A stretch of DNA of 64,000 bases from Gemmatimonadota bacterium. GTDB taxonomy: Bacteria; Latescibacterota; UBA2968; GCA-2709665. Positions 16,955 through 25,601 of the stretch are shown here, one piece after another. A model generated the notes under the pieces. The model was not told the DNA's origin. It ran no database searches and saw nothing but the letters and a program-made list of their open reading frames with translations. Both the position numbers and the translations under genes were made by a program. The stretch covers positions 1 to 64,000 of the forward strand of contig JAPPFJ010000034.1 of NCBI GenBank assembly GCA_028877215.1, given 5' to 3'. Numbering within the stretch: the first letter of the stretch is position 1; each line of letters opens with the position of its first letter.

Positions 16955-18421
16955 ATGAAGACGAATTCAGTACATCCGAAGTTTGTTCTGGGTTTTCCGC
17001 CTGAATCCGCACGCCATATGTCCGGGTGGATAACGGGGGAGGCGTTGCAATTTTCCCACACGTGTCGTAAAATTTCACACCTGGCAAGGATTCCTTTATC
17101 AGTTGTTCTGGTCTGCGTTTTCGGGATCGGTATCCGTCCCTGCTATTCTGCATCCGGACAACAACCATACGATCTTGCCGTGTGCGTGCGGATGGCATTC
17201 GCGTCGAGTCCATCCATTCAGGCCGCGGAGGCGGACCTGCAGATCGCTGAGAACAGGCTCATGCAGGTGAATGCCGCGCGATTTCCCAGTATGGATTTCA
17301 CATGGATATTCGGTCCCTCGCCTGAGGCTCGCGGCGACGCGCTTACGGGGGTGAGCAACTGGCGGCGGATGAGTGTGTTTTCGAGAACCGAACTGTCGCT
17401 GGTTCAGCCACTCTTCACCTTCGGAAAACTCGCTGCAGCGGTGGAAGCGGCATCCGGCGGGATCGGCGCGCAACGCGCCGGACTGGACGGATCCCGCTTT
17501 GACCTGGAGCAGCAGGTCGCCAGGGCTTACTATCTGCTGTTGTTGGCAAATCGGCTTCGGTCCCTTGCGAATGAGTCACGGGCGGAGATCCAAACGGCGC
17601 GGCGAACGATCGTCCAAAAGCTGGAAGCCGATACGGGGGATTTCACGTATACGGATTTGCACCGTATTGACAGGTTCGTGTACGACGTGGAGGAAAACGC
17701 GAACAAGGTTGTCAAGAGTCAGGGGCTCGCAAGCTCGGCGCTCCGAATTCTCATGGGGCTTTCAAGGTCAGATTCTCTTGTTCTCGCGGACGGAAGTCTG
17801 AAACCGGTTGACGTTCAGATCCGCCCACTGGAATATTATCTGTCACTTGCCGAGGGGCGACCGGATCTGGGTCAGATTCGGGAAGGGCTGCGGGTGCGGT
17901 CAGCACAGGTGCGCGCTATCCGAACCGACCTGTTTCCGCAGGTTTTTCTCGCCGGCCGGTTCAAATACGGCTTTGCGCCGAACAGAGACCGCCAGCGGAA
18001 CCCGTTTTTGAAGGATGAGTTTAATGTGACCGAGTTGGGCGCTGTGCTTGGCTTCAGGCAGTCGTTGTCATTCGCGAGTACGCGAGCGAAGGTGAAGGAA
18101 GCCCGCCTGGCCTACGAAAAGCTCAGCTATCAGGCTCGGCTGGCGACACATGGCGCCCGCCTGGAGATCGAAAGCGCCTACCTTTCGCTCATTGAAGCGC
18201 GGGCAAATATCGGGTCGGCACGGAAAGCACGCCGGGCAACCAGGCGTTGGTTTGTTTCGGCGAGAGACGGATTCAATGCGGGTCTGGAGGAGGCGGGAGA
18301 GATAGTCGATGCGGTCAAGGAGTACGGCATTATCCGCGCCAAGTACTATCAGGCTGTATTGGAGTTCAATCTCGCCTGGGTGGCATTGATGCGTGCAACG
18401 GGAAATTCGATTCTGGAGTAA
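16955..18421 (+). CDS. TolC-family outer-membrane efflux protein
   Basis: 488 residues, with an N-terminal hydrophobic export segment (PLSVVLVCVFGIGIRPCYSA, about residues 48-67) after a longer-than-usual leader. Two related helical halves follow (DLAVCVRMAFASSPSIQAAE, ENRLMQVNAARFPSMDFTW; LGFRQSLSFASTRAKVKEAR, RLEIESAYLSLIEARANIGS), the pattern of TolC/outer membrane factors. It would trimerise into a channel from periplasm to outside. It lies 14 bases before the fusion phosphotransferase and may export its product or serve the RND protein downstream. A sigma-54-like promoter precedes it. Confidence 0.85.
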   Translation: MKTNSVHPKFVLGFPPESARHMSGWITGEALQFSHTCRKISHLARIPLSVVLVCVFGIGIRPCYSASGQQPYDLAVCVRMAFASSPSIQAAEADLQIAENRLMQVNAARFPSMDFTWIFGPSPEARGDALTGVSNWRRMSVFSRTELSLVQPLFTFGKLAAAVEAASGGIGAQRAGLDGSRFDLEQQVARAYYLLLLANRLRSLANESRAEIQTARRTIVQKLEADTGDFTYTDLHRIDRFVYDVEENANKVVKSQGLASSALRILMGLSRSDSLVLADGSLKPVDVQIRPLEYYLSLAEGRPDLGQIREGLRVRSAQVRAIRTDLFPQVFLAGRFKYGFAPNRDRQRNPFLKDEFNVTELGAVLGFRQSLSFASTRAKVKEARLAYEKLSYQARLATHGARLEIESAYLSLIEARANIGSARKARRATRRWFVSARDGFNAGLEEAGEIVDAVKEYGIIRAKYYQAVLEFNLAWVALMRATGNSILE

Positions 18422-18435
18422 GTCGGGAGGATGAC

Positions 18436-19875
18436 ATGGTAAAAAAGGCGGTGATTATTGCTGCCGGTATGGGCAGCCGCCTTAACGGACACGGATGCGG
18501 CAGGCCGAAGCCGCTGGTTAATGTGGCCGGTGTGGGGTTGCTGAAGAGGGCCATACTGACCGCAGGAAGGGCGGGGATCTCGGAGTTTGTCATTGTCATC
18601 GGTCATCGGGGCGATGAAATACGCGAAGCCATTGCAAACGACCCGCAGATCGACGTGCATATAGAATGGGTTGAAAACCCGGAGTGGAAGCGTGGCAATG
18701 GGCTATCGGTACTTAAGGCGCGTGAATTTGTGGAGGGCTCGTTTCTTCTGTTGATGGCGGACCATCTGTTCGAACCGAAGGTGATCACCCGCATGCGGCG
18801 TCTGTTGCTGGGGGCCGGCGAATCGGCGTTGTGCGTAGACACCCGCCTGGAACGAATTGAGGATTTGGAAGACGCAACCAAAGTCGTCCTCGAAGGCGAC
18901 CGGATCCGTAAGATCGGCAAGGCGTTGAACAGATACGACGCGGTGGATACGGGCATTTTTCTCTGCTGTCCGGCTCTGTTCGAAGGTCTTGAGCTTGCAG
19001 TTGCCGGCGGCGACGATACGCTTTCGGGTGGCGTAGGAATCATCGCGTCGCGAGGAAACATGCGGGCGGTAGACATTGATGGTCTGTTCTGGCAGGACGT
19101 GGATACGCCGGAAGCATTGCGCCAGGGAGAAACGGCGTTGTTTGCCCGGTTGGGCAAGCCGACTGACGGGATTGTGTCGCGGCACTTCAACAGGAAGGTC
19201 TCTTCCTGGATCTCCAGATTCCTCGTGAAGACGCCGGTGACCCCCAACCAGGTATCGATCGCCGCAATGATGGTGACCTTTCTGGCCGGCTGGGCGATGG
19301 CGGAAGGGAGCCATTTGTACGTAGCGCTGGGCGGGCTGCTTTTCCAGTTCGCTTCGATTGTCGACGGTTGCGACGGTGAGATCGCCACGCTCAAGTTTGC
19401 GGGATCCCGCTTCGGGGAATGGTTGGATACGGTTGCTGACAACGTATCCTATCTTGGCTTCTTCTCAGGTGTCATATACGGGATGTATAAATTGACAGCG
19501 CAACCGGTTGTCGTCGCGCTGGGTTTCAGTGCCCTCGCGCTGAATGTACTTGCGGTCCTGCTCATCTGCGTATACCTGAAGCACAGCGGATCGGGCAGCA
19601 TCGTCAGCTTCAATATGGGGTTTTCGAGCGAGGTGCCGGAAGGGCGCCGCGGATTACTGCACCGGATCTATTGCGGCTTGAAGTTCGCGTGTCGCCGCGA
19701 CTTTTTCGCCGCATTGTTCTGTGTCCTGGCAATTCTGAACTGCCTCGAAGCGATATACTGGATTTTTGTGCTCGGGTCCGGACTGGTCGTAAGCGCCGTC
19801 TTCGGATTTATCGGACACATCATGCGAACCCGGTCCGCGGAAGCGGAGAAGCTGGTTTCGGGAAAGGCGGATTGA
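18436..19875 (+). CDS. Nucleotidyltransferase-CDP-alcohol phosphotransferase fusion (IPCT/DIPPS-like)
   Basis: 479 residues, start ATG after GGGAGG. Residues 1-235 are a sugar-phosphate/inositol-phosphate cytidylyltransferase: AVIIAAGMGSRLNGHGCGRP then KPLVNVAG, and the metal-site LLMADHLF near 100. Residues 250-470 are a CDP-alcohol phosphotransferase with several membrane helices and the motif DGCDGEIATLKFAGSRFGEW followed by LDTVAD (all four Asp present; the usual Arg of the A-R pair is Thr). The same fusion in hyperthermophiles makes CDP-inositol and then di-inositol phosphate. In this context (TolC, MlaC, RND, glycosyltransferase) a phospho-polyol lipid head group is a reasonable guess. 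The substrate is unproven. Confidence 0.85.
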   Translation: MVKKAVIIAAGMGSRLNGHGCGRPKPLVNVAGVGLLKRAILTAGRAGISEFVIVIGHRGDEIREAIANDPQIDVHIEWVENPEWKRGNGLSVLKAREFVEGSFLLLMADHLFEPKVITRMRRLLLGAGESALCVDTRLERIEDLEDATKVVLEGDRIRKIGKALNRYDAVDTGIFLCCPALFEGLELAVAGGDDTLSGGVGIIASRGNMRAVDIDGLFWQDVDTPEALRQGETALFARLGKPTDGIVSRHFNRKVSSWISRFLVKTPVTPNQVSIAAMMVTFLAGWAMAEGSHLYVALGGLLFQFASIVDGCDGEIATLKFAGSRFGEWLDTVADNVSYLGFFSGVIYGMYKLTAQPVVVALGFSALALNVLAVLLICVYLKHSGSGSIVSFNMGFSSEVPEGRRGLLHRIYCGLKFACRRDFFAALFCVLAILNCLEAIYWIFVLGSGLVVSAVFGFIGHIMRTRSAEAEKLVSGKAD

Positions 19876-19990
19876 AGAGAGACATGGCTGCAGGAAGGTT
19901 ATCGGAAGCATTGAACGGGTTTCGAGCCGGCCGGAATGGTGTTCCTGTGCCGGGTCGTTTTGTTTCTGGACGAAAAAGGAACTGGATAAA

Positions 19991-20614
19991 ATGAGAATTT
20001 TGTCGTATATTATTGTGTTTTATGCCTTTGTCGGGCATTGGGGTCCTGGCTTCGCCCTGGCTTCGGGCCAGGCTGAACTGCTGCTCCGGTCGATGAAGGA
20101 CAGGGACAGGTCGATAAAGGCAATTGTGAATTCGGAAACTCAGGGAGAAACGGCAGAAGAGCGGGAGAAGCTGAGGACGATCGTCGAAGAAATGTTCGAT
20201 TTCCGCAGGTTTGCCAGGGTCGCGTTGGGTCGTCACTGGCAGCGTCGCACGGAGGCCGAGCAGGCTGAATTTGCGGACCTGTGCAGGCGTTTGATCGTCA
20301 AGAACTACGCGGATCCGAAGCTGTATACGAAGTCCGAGAAAATCGAGTATGCGGGATCGGAGGTCGACAGTACGGAGGGTGTCGTACGGACAATCGTCCA
20401 TTACAAGGATGAACAGAGCCACATCGACTACAAGCTCCACCCCGTCAACGAAAAATGGCTGGTTTACGATATGGTGATCGACGACCTGAGCGTGGCCAGA
20501 AACAATCGATCTCAGTTCTACAAGGAAATCCGAAAGTCGTCGTACGAGGGTCTTGTAAAGAAACTCAGAGACAAGCTGAACGAGGACGAGGCAGACGGGA
20601 AAGGGAAGGAATGA
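19991..20614 (+). CDS. MlaC-family periplasmic lipid-binding protein
   Basis: 207 residues: a signal peptide (MRILSYIIVFYAFVGHWGPG, cleavage near ALA-SG) and one MlaC/Ttg2D domain. Diagnostic stretches are EEMFDFRRFARVALGRHWQR near residues 66-85 and VNEKWLVYDMVIDDLSVARN, followed by the FYKEIR segment. The charged tail (DEADGKGKE) is unusual. MlaC proteins carry phospholipids across the periplasm. The stop is only three bases from the RND gene, so the two form a transport pair as seen with HpnN-type lipid transporters. AAAGGAA precedes the ATG. Confidence 0.9.
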   Translation: MRILSYIIVFYAFVGHWGPGFALASGQAELLLRSMKDRDRSIKAIVNSETQGETAEEREKLRTIVEEMFDFRRFARVALGRHWQRRTEAEQAEFADLCRRLIVKNYADPKLYTKSEKIEYAGSEVDSTEGVVRTIVHYKDEQSHIDYKLHPVNEKWLVYDMVIDDLSVARNNRSQFYKEIRKSSYEGLVKKLRDKLNEDEADGKGKE

Positions 20615-20617
20615 TTC

Positions 20618-23065
20618 ATGCAGGATAGGTTGCGATTTCTGGCGGACTTTGTCTATCGACGACACGCTATTATCATTATCGTTTCGACCCTCCTTTCGAT
20701 CTTTTGCAGTTTTTTTGTCTATCGTCTGATCCAGCGCCTCGAGACGGATATCGCGGCCCTGATCCCGGAACACTATCCCAGCGTGAAGACGCTCGAAGAT
20801 ATCAAGGCGCGTCTGGGTGGCGTGGGAAGCCTGGTTGTTCTGGCGGAGTGCGAGGATTTTTCGGCGTCCAGGAAATTTGTGGAAGACCTGTTTGTTGAAC
20901 TGAAGGCCGAAAAGTACTGGAAATACGTAAATTACGTCGATATTAAGCGTGAAGTGGATTTTTTCAAGGAAAACGCGCTGCTGTATATGGATCTCGAGGA
21001 TTTGGAGGACATTCAACTTCGAATCGACGACCGCATCCGACAGGAGAAACTGAAGTTATCCCCGTTGTTTTTCAGTCTCGACGACGGCGAAGACGACGAA
21101 CCGCTCGATTTTTCGGATATCGAGGCGAAGTACAAGGAGAACGGAGACCGCGGACACGAAGTCTATTATACCAATCCGGACAGTACCATCGTTGCCGTGG
21201 AGGTTACGGCATCGGGAACGGTGAGCAATATCGGATTCGCCAAAGAGATGTACGGCGTTATCCAGAGTGCCGTTCAGACGCTGGACCCTGTATCCTACCA
21301 TCCGGGGATGATCGTCTCCATCGGAGGGTCGTATAAGAACAAGATCGATGAATATAACGTCATTCTTGACGATATCGAGTCGACAGTCATTTTCGGCTTT
21401 GTAGGTGTCGTTCTGCTACTCACGTTTTATTTCAGGCAGCCGCTGGCTGCTTTTTTTGTTGCCATTCCGCTGGTTATGGGGCTGACGTGGGCCTTTGCCA
21501 TAACCTATTGGGCGATTGGCAACCTGAACACAATGACCGGATTCCTGTTCGTGATTCTGTTCGGTCTGGGAATTGATTTCGGCATTCACATGTTTTCCCG
21601 GTACCTGGAAGATCGAATGGCGAATATGGATGTCAGGCAATCGGTCGAGACGATGCTGATCCAGACGGGGCAGGCGATCCTGACGGCCGCAATGACCACG
21701 TCAATGGCGTTCTATTCGCTGACGATAACGGATTTCAAGGGATTTTCGGAATTCGGCTTTATCGTGGGCACCGGAATCATCATGTCGCTGGTGTCAATGA
21801 CCATGGTCCTTCCGGCCTTCCTCGTTCTTGCCGACGAGCGCCTGAAGCTCGTGCGGATGCGGCAGGTGCTCGGACACCATCGGGGCGCGGGCAAGGGACG
21901 GTTTCCGATGGCGCCGGTCGTGTTCGCGTTTGCGATCGCCGTTACGGTCTACCTGGCATACAATCTAGACCGGATCCGGTTCGAATATGACTTTACCAAT
22001 TTGCGTTCCAATCTTGCGACGTCGAAAAAGGTGAAAGACAAGATTAATTCGCTCTCGAAGTTCAAGGGCGAATCTCACTCCCCGAGCGTGGTACTGGCCG
22101 ACAGCAAAGAGGAGCTGGATGAAATCGTCGACGCGGTAAACGGTAAGATCGCATCCGACGATCCGACACCGACGGTTGACAAGATCCGAACGCTCTGGTC
22201 CTTCCTTCCCGAACAGGAGGACGAAAAACTGACGTTGATCGCCGAACTTCGCGAACTGGTGGACGGCGAAGGAGCGAAATTGCTGAAGGGCGAGCAGAAG
22301 GAGCGTGTGGACGAGTTGCGGGAATTGATGGACGTGAACAAGCTGCGTGTGGACGACCTGCCGAAAAACATCCTGCGCAAGTTTGCAACTGTAGACGGCA
22401 GCCGGGCCCATTTTGCCTTCATTTACCCCAGCGTGCAACTTCGGGACGGACGCCAGGCGATTGAGTTCGCGAACGACACCCACCTGATTACGACCGAATC
22501 CGGAAAGACGTTTTATTCATCCAGTTCCAGTATCATATTCGCGGATATGCTCAAGCTGATGATCCGGGACAGCAGGTGGGCGATCGGCATCACGCTTCTG
22601 GTCGTCTTCCTCATTGTATTCATCGATTTCAGAAGCATCCGAAACGGGCTGCTGGTTATGTTGCCGTTGATCTGCGGCGCCATCTGGATGTGTGGTAGCA
22701 TGTTTCTGACCGGGATGAAGCTGAATTTCTACAATATGGTTGCCTTGCCCACCATCATCGGGATGGGCATCGATAACGGCGTGCACCTGTTCCACAGGTA
22801 TCAGGAGGAAGGCGCGGATTCGATACCTGTAATCCTCCGGAATACGGGAGGCGCGATGCTCGTGTCGATGATGACGACGATGATCGGCTTTTTCGGCCTG
22901 ATCATGGCAAGGCATCCCGGTTTGAATTCTATCGGAAAACTGGCCGTGATCGGCCTTTTGACCTGTTTTGTAGCGGCCGTGATCGTCCTGCCCGCCGTTC
23001 TCGAAATCCTCGATCGCATCAAGAGGAAGCGGGGTGCGGTCAGAGTCGGAAGTGCGCGGACATAA
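20618..23065 (+). CDS. RND/MMPL-family lipid transporter (HpnN-like)
   Basis: 815 residues with two sets of six transmembrane helices, each preceded by a large periplasmic loop. The first loop contains DTDIAALIPEHYP-like sequence (RLETDIAALIPEHYPSVKTL). Helix motifs are FLFVILFGLGIDFGIHMFSR and, in the second half, VALPTIIGMGIDNGVHLFHR, the Asp-containing TM4/TM10 of RND pumps. It is a single-polypeptide transporter of the MMPL/HpnN kind for lipids in the inner membrane, driven by protons. With MlaC before it and TolC upstream, it probably moves a lipid made by this cluster toward the outer membrane. Confidence 0.9.
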   Translation: MQDRLRFLADFVYRRHAIIIIVSTLLSIFCSFFVYRLIQRLETDIAALIPEHYPSVKTLEDIKARLGGVGSLVVLAECEDFSASRKFVEDLFVELKAEKYWKYVNYVDIKREVDFFKENALLYMDLEDLEDIQLRIDDRIRQEKLKLSPLFFSLDDGEDDEPLDFSDIEAKYKENGDRGHEVYYTNPDSTIVAVEVTASGTVSNIGFAKEMYGVIQSAVQTLDPVSYHPGMIVSIGGSYKNKIDEYNVILDDIESTVIFGFVGVVLLLTFYFRQPLAAFFVAIPLVMGLTWAFAITYWAIGNLNTMTGFLFVILFGLGIDFGIHMFSRYLEDRMANMDVRQSVETMLIQTGQAILTAAMTTSMAFYSLTITDFKGFSEFGFIVGTGIIMSLVSMTMVLPAFLVLADERLKLVRMRQVLGHHRGAGKGRFPMAPVVFAFAIAVTVYLAYNLDRIRFEYDFTNLRSNLATSKKVKDKINSLSKFKGESHSPSVVLADSKEELDEIVDAVNGKIASDDPTPTVDKIRTLWSFLPEQEDEKLTLIAELRELVDGEGAKLLKGEQKERVDELRELMDVNKLRVDDLPKNILRKFATVDGSRAHFAFIYPSVQLRDGRQAIEFANDTHLITTESGKTFYSSSSSIIFADMLKLMIRDSRWAIGITLLVVFLIVFIDFRSIRNGLLVMLPLICGAIWMCGSMFLTGMKLNFYNMVALPTIIGMGIDNGVHLFHRYQEEGADSIPVILRNTGGAMLVSMMTTMIGFFGLIMARHPGLNSIGKLAVIGLLTCFVAAVIVLPAVLEILDRIKRKRGAVRVGSART

Positions 23066-23186
23066 GCCGGTGCGAGTCGGGATGCCGACCCGCTTGACAC
23101 TTGCGGACTCTCTGACCGGTATACGATTGTCTTCGAAGACAGAATACGCGCTCCTTCACGTGTTCTGTCCTTTTTTTGTCTGCGCC

Positions 23187-23215
23187 TTGACGCGTCGGAC
23201 GTGCGGATATATCTT
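23187..23215 (+). promoter_or_regulatory. Sigma-70-type promoter
   Basis: TTGACG (23187-23192) and TATCTT (23210-23215) with 17-base spacing, 51 bases before the duplicated membrane protein gene. It suggests the second half of the lipid block can be transcribed independently of the RND gene. Confidence 0.45.
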
Positions 23216-23265
23216 ATCCGTTAGTCGCTTATCCTCGGTATTGCCGGCAGCCAGGGTACCCGCCT

Positions 23266-24066
23266 ATGGGTTTCTTGATCCCGTTTCTCGTCAGTTTGAT
23301 TTCAGGTCTGTACACCTCGTTGTGGGGTGCATTCAAGGACTCCCCCTATGAGGGCATGAAACGCCGCACCTTTCCCCGCAGCGTCTATTTCCATGCCGTT
23401 ATTTTCTGCGCTCTGTATTGGCTTCCCTTTTTCAGCGGTGAATTCCGCCAATTGAGCCTGTTTCAGGTCTTCTTTGCCATCATGGGCCTTGAACGGTTCC
23501 TTGCGGAGCTGTACAAGGGATTCTTCAGATCGGAAGATCAGTCGAAATACGCGGTGCCGTCCAGAATCACGTTCTTCGGCCGGCCGGTTACCAGCGAACC
23601 GTTGCGTCTCCTGTCCGGCGTCGTTCTGGTGTCAGGTGTCTTTACCCTGCTGTTTCTTTCAATGCAGATCGTTGACTTCGCGGTGTTCGCGGCGGTTGCC
23701 TTTTCCACCGGAATGCTGGTTTCTCTCGGAGGCGCATACAAGGACGCTCCCTTTGAGGGATTTGCACCTCTGAAGTTTTTCCGTTCCGCAACGGTACTCG
23801 CCATATGTTCTCCCGTGTTTTTCTATTCAAACAACCCGTTTTCGCCGGTACCGCTCGGTTATCTGATCTTCATGGACGGCGGATTGGAACGGTTTCTGGT
23901 TGAGTATTACAAGACATACGTGCAGCGCACGATGTCCGGGAAGTTCAGACCGGACCTGCCGCGGATCACACGATCCATCGAGACGCGCGAAAAGTACCAC
24001 TATACGGCGTGGATTATTATCGTCGGATTGATCGTTCTGTACGTTTATGAGCTCACGACACTATGA
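23266..24066 (+). CDS. Internally duplicated membrane protein of unknown function
   Basis: 266 residues with six to seven hydrophobic segments. The two halves are related: the first has GAFKDSPYEGMKRRTFPRSV and later GLERFLAELYKGFF; the second has GAYKDAPFEGFAPLKFFRSA and later GLERFLVEYYKTYV. The shared pattern G-x-x-KD-x-P-x-EG-x-x-x-x-x-F-x-RS plus ERFL-x-E-x-YK looks like a paired binding site near the membrane face. I do not recognise the family; it lacks the UbiA Asp-rich motifs and the CDP-alcohol motif. It overlaps the GMC oxidoreductase by 20 bases, so the two are surely co-translated and probably act in one step. Confidence 0.75.
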   Translation: MGFLIPFLVSLISGLYTSLWGAFKDSPYEGMKRRTFPRSVYFHAVIFCALYWLPFFSGEFRQLSLFQVFFAIMGLERFLAELYKGFFRSEDQSKYAVPSRITFFGRPVTSEPLRLLSGVVLVSGVFTLLFLSMQIVDFAVFAAVAFSTGMLVSLGGAYKDAPFEGFAPLKFFRSATVLAICSPVFFYSNNPFSPVPLGYLIFMDGGLERFLVEYYKTYVQRTMSGKFRPDLPRITRSIETREKYHYTAWIIIVGLIVLYVYELTTL

Positions 24067-25543
24067 AGCCATCGTGATCGGTTCGGGTCTGGGCGGCGGC
24101 GCCGCGGCGTTCGCGCTCAGCCGGGCGGGTTTCCGGACGCTGCTGCTCGAACGCGGCGGTTGGGTGAAGCGGGATGCGCTGGACTGGAGCCCGCGCGGGA
24201 TTCTCATCGATCAGCGGTACAGGAGCCGTTCACCGTTCGAAGTAGAAGGTGACCGGGGTCTTCACTCCGTCTACCCGAACGAAGCGGTGGGTGGCATGTC
24301 GATATTTTACGGAGGGGCGTCGCTGCGGTTGCGTGAGAAGGATTTTTCGAGCTGGCCGATCGATTACGCGGCAATGGAGCCGTACTATGCAGAGGCGGAG
24401 CATCTGCTGGAGGTACACGGTCAGGCAGGGGCGGATATGCATGAGCCGCCGAGGTCCGGAGCCTATCGTTTCGGAGGGATTGAACTCACGCCTCCGGCAA
24501 AGCGGATATACGAGGCCGCGAAGGCACTCGGGTACCGTCCCTTCAAGATACCGCTCGCGCTGAATTTCACGAACAAAGACCGGCCGGTATGTATCCAATG
24601 TTCGACCTGCGATGGATTTCCGTGCCGTATCGAAGCCAAAAACGACGTGGCCCTGACAATTCTGGCGAAGGCACAGGCGTCCGACCTGGTTGTCATGCCA
24701 GGGATGATCGTACTGCAACTGGAAAGCCGAAACGGAAGGGTCGTGCGGGTTCGATGTCTGGACGGGACCACAAAGCGGGAGGTCGAATTCAGTGCGAAGG
24801 TCGTGATTCTCAGCGCGGGCGCCCTGCAGAGCCCGGCCATTCTGTTGCGTTCCGGGCTGGAGCGACTCGACAACCACCGGCTGATCGGCCGATTTCTGAT
24901 GCGGCACTGCAATGCGGTGGTCACCGGTCTCTTTCCGTTTCGGACCAATCCCGACCGTATATTTCACAAGCAGTTGTGCTTTACGGATTTCTACGAAGAC
25001 CTGAGGGACCGATTGGGTACGTCTGTGGGAACGATTCAGGACATCTACACGCCCGCGCCGGAGGTTCTGAAGCACTATGCGCCATTCGGTTACGGGAATC
25101 TGTCGGCATTTGTAACACGTTACCTGCAAAATCTGCTTTGCATCGCGGAGGACGATCCCCAATACGAAAACCGGGTGCATCTGACTGCTCGAATGGACGA
25201 TTTTGGCATCGCGGTGACCGGTGTCGTTCATCGATATTCGGACGGTGACCGCCTCCGAAGGAAATACCTGACAGACAGGGCCAGACGCATCTTGAAGCAG
25301 GCGGGCGGTCTGTATCACCGAATCTACAATCTGGAGACGTTTTCCCACGCGGTTGGGTCGTTGCGTTTCGGTAACCACGCCCTGGACAGCGTTCTGGATG
25401 AATCCTGCAGACTTCGCGGCATAGACAATCTATTCGTCCTCGACGGTAGCTTTATGCCCACTTCGGGAGGGGTCAACCCCAGCCTTACAATCGCAGCAAA
25501 CGCGTTACGGGTCGTGGATGTCATTCGCACGGAATATGGATAG
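24047..25543 (+). CDS. GMC-family FAD oxidoreductase
   Basis: 498 residues. The FAD-binding dinucleotide motif GSGLGGGAAAFALSRAGFRT is at residues 12-31, with LLLERGGW after it. The C-terminal GMC signature is complete: FSHAVGSLRFGNHALDSVLD, then NLFVLDGSFMPTSGGVNPSL and TIAANALR. A cysteine cluster C-x2-C-x2-C-x4-C (CIQCSTCDGFPC, near 185) is seen in one GMC subgroup. The enzyme oxidises an alcohol, probably a sugar, polyol or isoprenoid alcohol. It overlaps the duplicated membrane protein and precedes a Gfo/Idh oxidoreductase, which may act on the same molecule. Confidence 0.9.
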   Translation: MSSRHYEAIVIGSGLGGGAAAFALSRAGFRTLLLERGGWVKRDALDWSPRGILIDQRYRSRSPFEVEGDRGLHSVYPNEAVGGMSIFYGGASLRLREKDFSSWPIDYAAMEPYYAEAEHLLEVHGQAGADMHEPPRSGAYRFGGIELTPPAKRIYEAAKALGYRPFKIPLALNFTNKDRPVCIQCSTCDGFPCRIEAKNDVALTILAKAQASDLVVMPGMIVLQLESRNGRVVRVRCLDGTTKREVEFSAKVVILSAGALQSPAILLRSGLERLDNHRLIGRFLMRHCNAVVTGLFPFRTNPDRIFHKQLCFTDFYEDLRDRLGTSVGTIQDIYTPAPEVLKHYAPFGYGNLSAFVTRYLQNLLCIAEDDPQYENRVHLTARMDDFGIAVTGVVHRYSDGDRLRRKYLTDRARRILKQAGGLYHRIYNLETFSHAVGSLRFGNHALDSVLDESCRLRGIDNLFVLDGSFMPTSGGVNPSLTIAANALRVVDVIRTEYG

Positions 25544-25601
25544 ACACCCGCTCGCGGGCCGTCGTCGGGAAACACGACGTCGCCTCGCGGGAATCGGAAA
25601 A

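Noticed and set aside
23266-24066. UbiA-type prenyltransferase, suggested by the neighbouring prenyl synthase
   Set aside because: The Asp-rich motifs N/DxxxD that define UbiA are missing, and the repeated KD-x-P-x-EG pattern is not found in that family.
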